This document shows, one piece after another, positions 8,685 to 16,592 of a stretch of DNA of 37,131 bases. Position 1 is the first letter of the stretch; the number at the start of each line of letters is the position of its first letter. The stretch spans positions 1 through 37,131 of the forward strand of contig BNUW01000004.1 in the NCBI GenBank assembly GCA_025997655.1, given 5' to 3'. The position numbers were made by a program, and so were the translations under genes. Source of the stretch: Spirochaetia bacterium. Lineage in GTDB: Bacteria; Spirochaetota; Spirochaetia; Treponematales; Breznakiellaceae. Under the pieces are notes generated by a model. It was not told the DNA's origin. It searched no databases and saw nothing but the letters and a program-made list of their open reading frames with translations.

Positions 8685-11600
8685 AAAATTATGGCGGTAT
8701 CAAATTTGCCGCGATAGTAACCCTGCTCATGGTCTTGGTATTGCCGGGATGTGAACATCCGATGGAAGGTTCTCCGTTCTTTAAAAAACCTGCCGAAGGA
8801 CCGTCCGGAGGTGATAAAGAACCCGGAACACCACCGGAAACCATCCCCGGCATCCCAAGCGGGGTACAAACTACAGTCCTGTCAAAAAGCGAAATAATGG
8901 TTTCCTGGACAGCCGTAGAGGGGGCGAGTACCTATGAAGTATATGACGGAACCCAGTCCCATGCGACCGCCTTTCCCTATACGGTAGTAAGCGGATTAAA
9001 CCCGGATACATCCTACCCATTTTCTGTAAAGGCGGGGAATGACCATGGTTGGAGTGGAGCCTCAACACCGGTGATCGGCAAGACCCTGGCGGCCGGTACA
9101 ATGGAAACACTAACCGATCCCCCCGGAAGCGTTAGTACCGAAGTGCTTTCGTCTGTCGATATCCGGGTAAGCTGGAACGCGGTATCCGGGGCCAACAGCT
9201 ACATGGTGTTATACGGAACCGAAGCGGCGGGGAGCAGCCAATATGGCGGCACGGCAAGCAGTTCGCCCTTAACGGTTACGGGTTTACAGCCGGGGACCAC
9301 CTATTACTTTACCGTGAAAGCGGGTAACGGCGCGGGATGGACCGCAGGATCATCGCCGGTGATCGGGACAACCGGGAGCTTGACCGCTCCATCCGGACTC
9401 AGCGTGTCGGCACAGACCCAGACGAGTTTAGCTATAAGCTGGAATGTGGTTAGCGGGACAGCATCGTATAAAATATACCGGTCCGGCAGTATAGCAGGCA
9501 ACAGTGATACTACGGCCTATACCGATACGGGACTTGCGGCCGGTACAACCTACTCGTATACGGTAAGTGCGGTAAGCAGCGGCGGAACGGAAGGGCCGCA
9601 GTCGTCGGCGGTGAGCGGGACAACCCTGGCTCTGATCTCAGACCCACTGCCCGGAACACCCGGAGGGGTTGGGATCACCGTTCTTTCGTCAACCGAGATC
9701 CGGGTAAGCTGGACTACGGTATCCGGGGCCGATAGCTACATGGTGTACTACGGAACCGAAGCGGCGGGGAGCATCCAATGGGCCGGGATAACAAGCGGCT
9801 CACCGTTCACGATTACGGGTTTACAGCCGGGAACCGCCTATTACTTTACGGTGAAAGCGGGTAACAGCGCGGGTTGGAGCGGGGGATCATCACCGGTGAG
9901 TGGAACAACCGCCGCCTTGGCCGCGCCGTCCGGGTTAAGTGTAACGGCGCAGTCTGCGTCGGGGATAACCGTAAGCTGGGGCGCGGTTACCGGGGCTTCG
10001 TCATATAAGATATACCGGGCGAACAGTTCTTCGGGACCCTTTACCGGCAGCATAGGGATCAGCAATACTACAGCCTTCACCGATACGGGGCTTACGGCCA
10101 ATACAAGCTACTGGTACAAGGTAAGCGCGGTAAACGGAACAGAAGGGGCGCAATCTGCGGCGGTGAGCGGGACAACCGGTGATATAATCCTGGCGGCTCC
10201 GTCCGGACTCAGTGCAACGGCGCAGTCTGCGTCGGCTATGGCCATAAGCTGGAATGCAGTTAGCGGGGCGGCATCGTATAAGATATACCGGCTGAACAGT
10301 TCTTCGGGGGCCTGGACCAGCGTAGGCGCCAGTAGTACTACGGCCTATTCCGATGCGGGGCTTACGGCCAATACCATGTACTATTATACGGTGAGTGCGG
10401 TGACCGGCGGCGGAACGGAAGGGACGCAGTCGGCGGCGGTGAGTGGGACGACTACCGCATTGGCCGCGCCGACCGGGCTCAGCGTAACGGTGCAGTCTTC
10501 GTCGGGGATAACCGTAAGCTGGAGCGCGGTTACCGGGGCTTCGTCATATAAGATATACCGGGCGAACAGTTCTTCGGGACCCTTTACCGGCAGCATAGGG
10601 ATCAGCAATACTACAGCTTTCACCGATACGGGGCTTACGGCCAATACAACCTACTGGTACAAGGTAAGCGCGGTAAACGGAACGGAAGGGGCGCAGTCGG
10701 GGGCGGTGAGTGGGACAACGTTACGTGTTGTCACCGTAACAACACTTGTCAGTAGAGGTGCCGCGGCCTATGCGGGACATGCGGACGGACTGCTCCTACG
10801 TCCTAAAGGAGTAGCGGTTGACAACGCAGGTAATGTGTATGTTGCGGATACGGATAATTTTTGCATCAGGAAGATCAGCCCAAGTGGAGCAGTAACGACT
10901 TTTGCCGGTGTGTTATACGGCTATGCGGACGGTACGGGTACGGAGGTAAGGTTCTCTTCTACTGCAGGAGTAGCGGTTGACAACGCGGGTAATGTGTATG
11001 TTGCGGATACCAGTAATCAGCGCATCAGGAAGATCAGCCCAAGTGGAGCAGTAACGACTCTTGCCGGTGATAGGCCATACGGCTATGCGGACGGCACGGG
11101 TACGGAGGTAAGGTTCTATAATCCTGAAGGAGTAGCGGTTGACAATGCGGGTAATGTGTATGTTGCGGATACCAGTAATCAGCGCATCAGGAAGATCAGC
11201 CCAAGTGGAGCAGTAACGACTCTTGCCGGTGGTGTGCCATACGGCTATGCGGACGGTACGGGTACGGAGGCAAGGTTCTATTATCCTAAAGGAGTAGCGG
11301 TTGACAATGCGGGTAATGTGTATGTTGCGGATTCCTATAATCACCGCATCAGGAAGATCAGCCCAAGTGGAGCAGTAACGACTCTTGCCGGTGGTGTGTC
11401 ATACGGCTATGCGGACGGTACGGGTACGGAGGCAAGGTTCTATTATCCTGAAGGAGTAGCGGTTGACAATGCGGGTAATGTGTATGTTGCGGATACCAGT
11501 AATCAGCGCATCAGGAAGATCAGCCCAAGTGGAGCAGTAACGACTCTTGCCGGTGGTGTGCCATACGGCTATGCGGACGGTACGGGTACGGAGGCAAGGT

Positions 11601-12016
11601 TCTATTATCCTAAAGGAGTAGCGGTTGACAATGCGGGTAATGTGTATGTTGCGGATTCCTATAATCACCGCATCAGGAAGATCAGCCCAAGTGGAGCAGT
11701 AACGACTCTTGCCGGTGGTGTGTCATACGGCTATGCGGACGGTACGGGTACGGAGGCAAGGTTCTATTATCCTGAAGGAGTAGCGGTTGACAATGCGGGT
11801 AATGTGTATGTTGCGGATACCAGTAATCAGCGCATCAGGAAGATCAGCCCAAGTGGAGCAGTAACGACTCTTGCCGGTGGGGTGCCATATGGCTATGCGG
11901 ACGGTACGGGTACGGAGGCAAGGTTCTCTTATCCTCGTGGAGTAGCGGTTGACAATGCGGGTAATGTGTATGTTGCGGATACCAATAATCACAGCATCAG
12001 GAAGATTACGCAGTAA
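8681..12016 (+). CDS. FN3-NHL repeat surface lipoprotein
   Basis: A 1111-residue predicted lipoprotein (lipobox VLPGC, Cys24). Residues ~50-690 hold seven fibronectin type III domains (pattern PSGLSVTAQ...ISWNAVSGAASYKIYR...TGLTANTTYWYKVSAV). Domains 5 and 7 are nearly the same. Residues 710-1111 hold eight NHL-type units of 54 residues (GVAVDNAGNVYVADTSNQ then RIRKISPSGAVTTLAGG), enough for a beta-propeller; the last unit is cut short and ends in KITQ. The DNA of these units is almost identical. The gene is coupled to the FlgO-like gene by ATGA. Such architecture is known for extracellular binding proteins. The ligand is unknown: polysaccharide or protein binding is inference. Confidence 0.82.
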   Translation: MKNYGGIKFAAIVTLLMVLVLPGCEHPMEGSPFFKKPAEGPSGGDKEPGTPPETIPGIPSGVQTTVLSKSEIMVSWTAVEGASTYEVYDGTQSHATAFPYTVVSGLNPDTSYPFSVKAGNDHGWSGASTPVIGKTLAAGTMETLTDPPGSVSTEVLSSVDIRVSWNAVSGANSYMVLYGTEAAGSSQYGGTASSSPLTVTGLQPGTTYYFTVKAGNGAGWTAGSSPVIGTTGSLTAPSGLSVSAQTQTSLAISWNVVSGTASYKIYRSGSIAGNSDTTAYTDTGLAAGTTYSYTVSAVSSGGTEGPQSSAVSGTTLALISDPLPGTPGGVGITVLSSTEIRVSWTTVSGADSYMVYYGTEAAGSIQWAGITSGSPFTITGLQPGTAYYFTVKAGNSAGWSGGSSPVSGTTAALAAPSGLSVTAQSASGITVSWGAVTGASSYKIYRANSSSGPFTGSIGISNTTAFTDTGLTANTSYWYKVSAVNGTEGAQSAAVSGTTGDIILAAPSGLSATAQSASAMAISWNAVSGAASYKIYRLNSSSGAWTSVGASSTTAYSDAGLTANTMYYYTVSAVTGGGTEGTQSAAVSGTTTALAAPTGLSVTVQSSSGITVSWSAVTGASSYKIYRANSSSGPFTGSIGISNTTAFTDTGLTANTTYWYKVSAVNGTEGAQSGAVSGTTLRVVTVTTLVSRGAAAYAGHADGLLLRPKGVAVDNAGNVYVADTDNFCIRKISPSGAVTTFAGVLYGYADGTGTEVRFSSTAGVAVDNAGNVYVADTSNQRIRKISPSGAVTTLAGDRPYGYADGTGTEVRFYNPEGVAVDNAGNVYVADTSNQRIRKISPSGAVTTLAGGVPYGYADGTGTEARFYYPKGVAVDNAGNVYVADSYNHRIRKISPSGAVTTLAGGVSYGYADGTGTEARFYYPEGVAVDNAGNVYVADTSNQRIRKISPSGAVTTLAGGVPYGYADGTGTEARFYYPKGVAVDNAGNVYVADSYNHRIRKISPSGAVTTLAGGVSYGYADGTGTEARFYYPEGVAVDNAGNVYVADTSNQRIRKISPSGAVTTLAGGVPYGYADGTGTEARFSYPRGVAVDNAGNVYVADTNNHSIRKITQ
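9370..10730 (+). repeat. duplicated FN3 domain coding units
   Basis: The DNA coding FN3 domain 5 recurs with few changes as domain 7, at an offset of 543 bases (for example 9841-10101 against 10384-10644). The order suggests duplication of two-domain blocks, since domains 2 and 4 (GTEAAGS type) and 3, 5, 6 and 7 (SYKIYR type) form classes. These are internal gene repeats, not a mobile element. Confidence 0.8.
10808..12013 (+). repeat. tandem 162-bp NHL repeats with 324-bp higher-order period
   Basis: Eight tandem units of 162 bases (the first is 3 bases shorter and the last is truncated) code the NHL propeller. From about 11120 to 11880 the sequence matches itself at an offset of 324 bases with no difference I could see. 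Units with DTSNQ/VPYG alternate with units with DSYNH/VSYG. The first two units and the last differ more. This pattern marks recent duplication by slippage or recombination. Confidence 0.88.
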
Positions 12017-12116
12017 GCGACGCATGGCGGGGGGATGGGAGTAGGGATAGTAGCGCTTGGCGCTATAAGGGGCTACCGTTGGGCGGAACCCATATTTTGA
12101 AGTATAGGAGTATCGT

Positions 12117-12395
12117 ATGAGTCGTGCGGAAGAATTGGAGGACCTAAAAGGCAAACTACGGGGAGGTCACATCTATGAGTGTAGAGATGAATTGGAGGAC
12201 TTTTTAAGTAAAGATTCTGATGATTTTACAGGCCGGTTACAGGAGGCAATAGACGACAAATTAGAAAATCCCGGTTTTTATCATCGAAATTTTTCTGATT
12301 TCTTGAATGATTATCAGCGCAATAATCCAGACGATTCCGCAGGTTATTTTGATATGTGTGTTGAGATATATGGGAAAGAAGATGATGATGAATAA
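12117..12395 (+). CDS. small acidic hypothetical protein
   Basis: A 92-residue protein, strongly acidic, ending GKEDDDE. It has no signal peptide, membrane segment or recognised domain. An LEDF/ELEDL-type motif appears twice (residues 6-9 and 26-29). The ATG follows a good TATAGGAG ribosome site. It lies 100 bases after the FN3-NHL gene in the accessory region. Acidic small proteins beside membrane proteins can be immunity or inhibitor proteins, but nothing here proves that. Not recognised. Confidence 0.6.
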   Translation: MSRAEELEDLKGKLRGGHIYECRDELEDFLSKDSDDFTGRLQEAIDDKLENPGFYHRNFSDFLNDYQRNNPDDSAGYFDMCVEIYGKEDDDE

Positions 12396-12414
12396 GAAGA
12401 ATAGAGAGGAGTTC

Positions 12415-12429
12415 CGGGGCGTTGCCCCG
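12415..12429 (+). other. GC-rich hairpin CGGGGC-GTT-GCCCCG
   Basis: A perfect 6-bp G/C stem with a 3-base loop lies 20 bases after the stop of the acidic protein gene. No T-run follows, so it may be a 3' stabiliser or a poor terminator. It sits at the left side of the AT-rich island. Confidence 0.35.
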
Positions 12430-12526
12430 ATGGAATAATCACTGAAACAAGGTTTTGAATTAAGGGGATGCAAATCCTTGAAATTGTACAGAAATGGGGG
12501 CGATAAAAGGTGCAAATGGAGGGTCT

Positions 12527-13018
12527 ATGACAATAGCTGAAATGCTGGAGCAGAGCGGCATTCTGACTCTGTTGGGTATGGGGATCGTATTTGTGTTTTT
12601 AGTGATTTTAATCTTCTGCGTGACCTTGGTGGGCAAGTTGATCCACCTCAGTGAGATGTTTAAGTTGGAAATGAAAAACGGAGGACTGGGAAAAATGAAG
12701 AGACTGAAAATTTGGTGGGATGCTTTTTCTGAAGATTTGTGCGAAGAAAGGGATGAAAAGCTCAAGTCATTAGAAAACTCAATCGATTATACAAGTCCCA
12801 TGTCATCCGCGCACATTACAGATGATAATGGAGAAGAACAATACCTAATCGAACGAGATGTAAAAAGAGTGAAAATTGCAAAAGATAAAATTAAGGCAAA
12901 ATATCAGGCATTAATTTTTAAACGATATTGGGATTCTGTTGTTGGTGTAATAGCAAGTCTTCTTGGAATTGCTGGTGGTATTTTTGGAATATTTGCTTTC
13001 TTCAAAGTAAGTAATTAA
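12527..13018 (+). CDS. membrane protein with OadG-like N-terminus fused to an unrelated tail
   Basis: A 163-residue protein starting at the ATG with GGAGGG upstream (an ATG at 12494 is open but less likely). Residues 1-40 (MTIAEMLEQSGILTLLGMGI then a hydrophobic helix and LVGKLIH) look like the start of OadG, the small gamma subunit of the sodium-pumping oxaloacetate decarboxylase. After residue ~45 the family resemblance stops. A charged central part (ERDEKLKSLENS, RDVKRVKIAKDKIKAKYQ) follows, then a second membrane helix near the C-terminus (VVGVIASLLGIAGGIFGIFA). Base composition becomes visibly AT-rich from about 12660. No oadA or oadB lies nearby. It may be a chimera made by recombination. 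Function unknown. Confidence 0.6.
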   Translation: MTIAEMLEQSGILTLLGMGIVFVFLVILIFCVTLVGKLIHLSEMFKLEMKNGGLGKMKRLKIWWDAFSEDLCEERDEKLKSLENSIDYTSPMSSAHITDDNGEEQYLIERDVKRVKIAKDKIKAKYQALIFKRYWDSVVGVIASLLGIAGGIFGIFAFFKVSN

Positions 13019-13064
13019 AATTCAATAGAATATGGAATAAACATAATAGCAAGAGGTAAGCGGA

Positions 13065-13802
13065 ATGTTTAAAAGAGCTTTTGTGATTGAAAATCTTTAT
13101 CAGTTCCTCTATATTTCATTTTCAAAACCGATTTTATTTGGGATTGAATGTTTCTTTATTTTATCTATAATTGTATTACTTTATCTGATTGTCATCAATC
13201 TTTTTAAGGTTCTTATGGAGATTGCAAAAAAATTCACTGTGGTATTAGATAAACAGGGAAATACAAAAATTTCAAGCACGGATAATGATTCCGCAAAGGC
13301 ATTAAATGAAATTTTAAGTTTCAAAGAACTAAAAATAGATCCAATAATATTTTCCAAAAAATCATCGTCATTTGTGTCTGAAAAATTCCTTGGGATTCTT
13401 AGCAAATTACGCGTTTCGATTTTTAACCCAAAAATTAAGGGGCATAGAGTACGAAAATTGGAATTGCCAGAAGGAAGAAAGCTAGATACTTTTTTCATTG
13501 AACAAGTCAAAGACCTTTGCATAAAAGAATTCCAAGACTTCAATTTTAATTTTGATCTATTAAAGACAAAACAAACGATCGAGATATTTGAAGGGGATGA
13601 TGACGATTATGATAAGAAGGACTTGATTGACATAACAATTCACGAGACAAGTAATCAAAATTATATCTTGGTCGCTCAGGTTTATTCAAACAAGCAATAC
13701 TGTTCAACATGGGTTGAAGGGAAACCCTTTACATTTTTTGATAGGATTCTTTCTGCCCAAAAGAAGAAACCGAGTGAACCTGATGCCGGGCTGGGAACGT
13801 AG
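13065..13802 (+). CDS. hypothetical AT-rich membrane-anchored protein
   Basis: A 245-residue protein, not recognised. Residues ~20-55 contain one long or two short hydrophobic segments (PILFGIECFFILSIIVLLYL and on). The rest is a charged soluble domain ending with an acidic patch (EGDDDDYDKKDLID) and a mixed beta segment (NYILVAQVYSNKQYCSTWVEGKP). Codons are strongly A/T-ending, unlike the neighbours. The last residues (SEPDAGLGT) return to GC-rich sequence, suggesting a junction near 13780. The start follows AAGAGGTAAGCGG. It is 46 bases after the OadG-like chimera and the two probably form a unit. Possibly acquired DNA. Confidence 0.6.
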   Translation: MFKRAFVIENLYQFLYISFSKPILFGIECFFILSIIVLLYLIVINLFKVLMEIAKKFTVVLDKQGNTKISSTDNDSAKALNEILSFKELKIDPIIFSKKSSSFVSEKFLGILSKLRVSIFNPKIKGHRVRKLELPEGRKLDTFFIEQVKDLCIKEFQDFNFNFDLLKTKQTIEIFEGDDDDYDKKDLIDITIHETSNQNYILVAQVYSNKQYCSTWVEGKPFTFFDRILSAQKKKPSEPDAGLGT

Positions 13803-13959
13803 GAGGGGAGAAGGAGTGAGAAATTTGGCATTTTATAATTTCAATGAAAACAATGCCCCCACAAATTCAGCCCTTCTGTTCGGGAGGGCGGAACCAGAAA
13901 ACCGGGGCGTGTTCCACGGTCTCCGGTGTCACAAGTTCGCCGTGACGGAGAGGAAAAAT

Positions 13960-14370
13960 TTACTTAATCCAAAGAACGGGAAGCCTCTCTTCTTCCGGTC
14001 CCGCAATTTCACCGTCTTTGGTAACAATCGTAGCAGAAAGGCTTTTTGCGGTACCGCAAAGAAAAGCGTCCGCAAGGGACAGGGGGTATATCCCTTTAAA
14101 ACGGGCGGTTTCGCGGTAGATGTCATCGGTGATATTGGAAACGATCTTCATGGGAAAACTGGTAACCGGGTGCATGATTTCATCGGCAATAGTTACTCCA
14201 CAGTCGCAGATATAGCCGTAGTATACTTCAACCAGATTAACGATACTCATGTAAATCGTAATTTCTCCGGCTTCGGCTCGGTTAAGCAATTCATCGACTT
14301 TCTCAAAACCTTCCCCTTTTTCTTCATTGAGATACGCAATAAGGGCACAGGCATCAAAAACATATGTCAT
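13960..14370 (-). CDS. vapC: PIN-domain ribonuclease toxin, VapC type
   Basis: A 136-residue protein with the PIN-domain acidic quartet: D6 in YVFDACALIAYL, E48 in IVNLVEVYYG, D101 in PLSLADAFLCG and D119 in IVTKDGEI. VapC toxins cleave RNA (often initiator tRNA or rRNA) when freed from the antitoxin. Its ATG overlaps the stop of the upstream partner by four bases (ATGA), the usual coupling of antitoxin and toxin. The pair is on the minus strand, convergent to the AT-rich island and divergent from the next lipoprotein gene. Family call is good; the RNA target is unknown. Confidence 0.88.
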   Translation of the reverse strand: MTYVFDACALIAYLNEEKGEGFEKVDELLNRAEAGEITIYMSIVNLVEVYYGYICDCGVTIADEIMHPVTSFPMKIVSNITDDIYRETARFKGIYPLSLADAFLCGTAKSLSATIVTKDGEIAGPEEERLPVLWIK

Positions 14371-14678
14371 ACAGTACGCTGCTTTTTTTCACGTAGCAGC
14401 ATTCGTTCTTTTCTGTGGGCAGCGTCAAGAGCGTCTTCTAATATTCTATCTTGCCGCCCCAACTCAAGGAAGCGGTCTACGGTTAAGGTAGAGCCTAAGC
14501 GCTTGGCGATGCCTCGCCCCATTGTAAGCGCTTCCCGTGCGCTCATGCGGCCAGAGGAATTGTCCGTACTGTCCTGGGGGGCTTTATGTTTGAGATAACC
14601 CACAAAATCAAGAATTTCACCCATATAGTGGTCTGGAAGCCCCTCTATTTCCTTGAAAAGCAACTCAGCATTAGACAT
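14367..14678 (-). CDS. antitoxin of the VapBC-type pair
   Basis: A 103-residue protein just upstream of, and overlapping, the PIN toxin. The N-terminus (ELLFKEIEGLPDHYMGEILD then FVGYLKHKA) resembles the DUF2281-type segment common in antitoxins of this kind. The basic C-terminal half (RKERMLLREKKQRTV) would bind the toxin or be disordered. No classical AbrB or ribbon-helix-helix motif is clear. The pair should be autoregulated from a promoter near 14690, in the very short gap to the divergent lipoprotein gene. Confidence 0.75.
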   Translation of the reverse strand: MSNAELLFKEIEGLPDHYMGEILDFVGYLKHKAPQDSTDNSSGRMSAREALTMGRGIAKRLGSTLTVDRFLELGRQDRILEDALDAAHRKERMLLREKKQRTV

Positions 14679-14696
14679 ATTTACCTCACTTTTCTT

Positions 14697-15794
14697 ATGT
14701 TACTACTAAAATCATCAAATTACAAGCATTGGAAACGGCTTTCCCTTTTCCCTTTTGCTCTGCTGCTGCTCCTCTCCTGCGGCACCACACATCCGGAGAC
14801 GAACATCGCTGAGGGCAAAGCGCCGCTCTGGGTGACCAACCCCCAGGACGCATACCCCGAAAGTGGCTGGCTTTGTGTTGTCGAGACCGGTAGTGACCGA
14901 AACATCGCCGAGAGCGCCGCATTGAATTCCCTTGCCCAAGTTTTTCGCCTGGATGTTCAGGGGATAACCATGGCTAACCGGGAATTGGGGAGCAAGGTAC
15001 AGCGAAACCAGGGGAAGGAAATAAGCGAATCGGCGCAAATCAGCAATCTGGCAATGGAGCTTACCACGGTTTCGGAAGTGTCCGGCCTCATCGGTGTTCA
15101 AAAAGATTTTTGGACCGACAACCGCAGCGGTCTGATCTATGCCGGCGCACGAATGAACCGGGCGGAAGGCGCGGCTCGCTATAGGGCGCTGATTCAGGAA
15201 AACGAAGAACTTATTGGAGTGCTCAAAGACTCCGCGAAACGGACAAGCGGAACCTTTGCCGCCTATGAAAACCTTGCCTTTGCCGCAGCCATCGCGGAAC
15301 TGACGGATAACTTCTACACCATCCTTGGGGTACTGCAGCCGGGCACAGTAAACCAACGGCCTGCCTATGGAAACGCGGAAGCGATTCGAGCTCTTATGCG
15401 GGAAGAGGCGGCCTTGATTGTCATCCAGGTAACGGTATCGGGGGATGTGGAAAGCCGTATCTCAAAGGCCTTTGCCTCGGTCTTTTCCAAACGGGGTTTT
15501 AGAACAACCGCTGCGTCAGGTACGGCATCGGCGAATAAACCTTACACCCTTTTAGCGGACTTCAAAATGGAAGATGTACCGGTTATTGATTCGCGGTATC
15601 AATACACACGGTTTGTGCTGACCGCCGCTTTAATGGGCAAAGACGGCGCATCGTTACTGTCCTTTTCAAGAACCGGCCGGGAGGGACATGCCGCACAAAA
15701 CGAAGCGCGGCAAAGAGCGATCCGCAGTGTGGAAACGGTAATTACCGAAGGCGGGTTTGCCGGGGAATTTGATGCGTACCTTAATTCATTATGA
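14697..15794 (+). CDS. LPP20-like lipoprotein
   Basis: A 365-residue predicted lipoprotein. The ATG at 14697 was preferred because it gives a basic N-terminus (KHWKR) and a lipobox LLLSC; the frame is open upstream to 14586 but overlaps the antitoxin gene. No good Shine-Dalgarno is visible. Residues ~40-130 (APLWVTNPQDAYPESGWLCV, then NIAESAALNSLAQVF) match the LPP20-like pattern of a PxW motif followed by repeated alanine-rich helices. A second alpha/beta part (ALIVIQVTVSGDVESRISKA, then YTLLADFKM) follows. The next gene is another lipoprotein of related style 66 bases on. Outer-membrane or periplasmic location is expected; function not known. Confidence 0.7.
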   Translation: MLLLKSSNYKHWKRLSLFPFALLLLLSCGTTHPETNIAEGKAPLWVTNPQDAYPESGWLCVVETGSDRNIAESAALNSLAQVFRLDVQGITMANRELGSKVQRNQGKEISESAQISNLAMELTTVSEVSGLIGVQKDFWTDNRSGLIYAGARMNRAEGAARYRALIQENEELIGVLKDSAKRTSGTFAAYENLAFAAAIAELTDNFYTILGVLQPGTVNQRPAYGNAEAIRALMREEAALIVIQVTVSGDVESRISKAFASVFSKRGFRTTAASGTASANKPYTLLADFKMEDVPVIDSRYQYTRFVLTAALMGKDGASLLSFSRTGREGHAAQNEARQRAIRSVETVITEGGFAGEFDAYLNSL

Positions 15795-15860
15795 ATGATA
15801 AGCCGCTAAAGGCGCTGCGTTGCGGCGTTGGCTTGCAGATAGGTGTTCAGGAGAAGGAAG

Positions 15861-16550
15861 ATGAAGGTATTTAACAGAAGAACGGTGTTTGTTTTATGTA
15901 CCGCCATGATTGCGGCAATCAGCGTGATGAGTTCGTGTGCGACGAATCCCTCGGCGGCAAAGGCGGCGGCAAGTGTGTCGGCATCGCAAAAAACAGAAGT
16001 GCTCGACGATAAGGGCGCGGCGTTTGGTATTCAGACGCCGGAGTGGGTCGCTGCCTACATCATTGATGGGAACCTTGGGGTCCAAAAATTGTCGGCCTAC
16101 AAGGGCAAGTACTGTTTTGTGGTTGAATATGCCGATGCGAGTAAAGACTTTTCCACTGCGTGGGTTGCCAATGCCTCAGGCCCGCAGGCGATTGCGCAGA
16201 AGGTTTCCACCACAGTATCGTCAAGCATGTCGGCAAGTTTGGACGGTGAGAAGGGCGGGGATACCGGGGCAAATCTGAGAAGTGCCGCAGAATCATTGAG
16301 CAATGCATCCTTTAACGGCGCCACAAAAGACGCCGACTGGTGGCAGACCGTACGGAACACCACAACCGATGTGATAGAAACACGGTCTTGGGCACTCTGG
16401 ACTATCAATCAAAAGCAGCTTGACGAACAGGTTGCCGCGAATATCCAGAATATCATTGATAACAATACCACCATGTCTGCGGCGGAGCGTGCGATTTATA
16501 CCGACCTCATTAGGCAGATACGCGAAGTTGGCGGTATAGTGAACAGTTAA
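15861..16550 (+). CDS. LPP20-like lipoprotein, second copy type
   Basis: A 229-residue lipoprotein. The ATG at 15861 has the ribosome site AGGAGAAGGAAG; an upstream ATG at 15843 was rejected. The signal ends in SVMSSC. Residues ~45-130 carry the theme TPEWVAAYIIDGNLGVQKLS and an alanine/serine-rich helical segment, like the preceding protein. The C-terminus (WWQTVRNTTTDVIETRSWAL, WTINQKQLDEQVA) is typical of LPP20-type lipoproteins. It is probably cotranscribed with the gene before it and ends at a terminator shared with the convergent glycine operon. Confidence 0.7.
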   Translation: MKVFNRRTVFVLCTAMIAAISVMSSCATNPSAAKAAASVSASQKTEVLDDKGAAFGIQTPEWVAAYIIDGNLGVQKLSAYKGKYCFVVEYADASKDFSTAWVANASGPQAIAQKVSTTVSSSMSASLDGEKGGDTGANLRSAAESLSNASFNGATKDADWWQTVRNTTTDVIETRSWALWTINQKQLDEQVAANIQNIIDNNTTMSAAERAIYTDLIRQIREVGGIVNS

Positions 16551-16562
16551 GGAACGCCCCAA

Positions 16563-16592
16563 GGGGTACGGGAGGAAGTATTACCCCTATTT
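16563..16592 (+). terminator. terminator between LPP20-like gene and lpdA
   Basis: The stem GGGGTA...TACCCC (16563-16568 with 16582-16587) is followed by TATTTC. It lies 12 bases after the lipoprotein stop and overlaps the end of the convergent lpdA. It fits an intrinsic terminator for the + strand transcript. Confidence 0.5.

Noticed and set aside
10808..12013. Regular tandem repeats considered as a CRISPR array
   Set aside because: Units are 162 bases, in frame, with no unique spacers, and code NHL blades.
10913..12154. Three repetitive minus-strand open frames opposite the NHL repeats
   Set aside because: They repeat only because the + strand repeats, and have no ribosome sites. They are shadows of the propeller coding DNA.
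13714..14598. Long + strand open frame of 294 residues opposite VapBC
   Set aside because: It lies over the clear PIN toxin and antitoxin genes on the other strand, has no good start, and its protein is low-complexity and basic.
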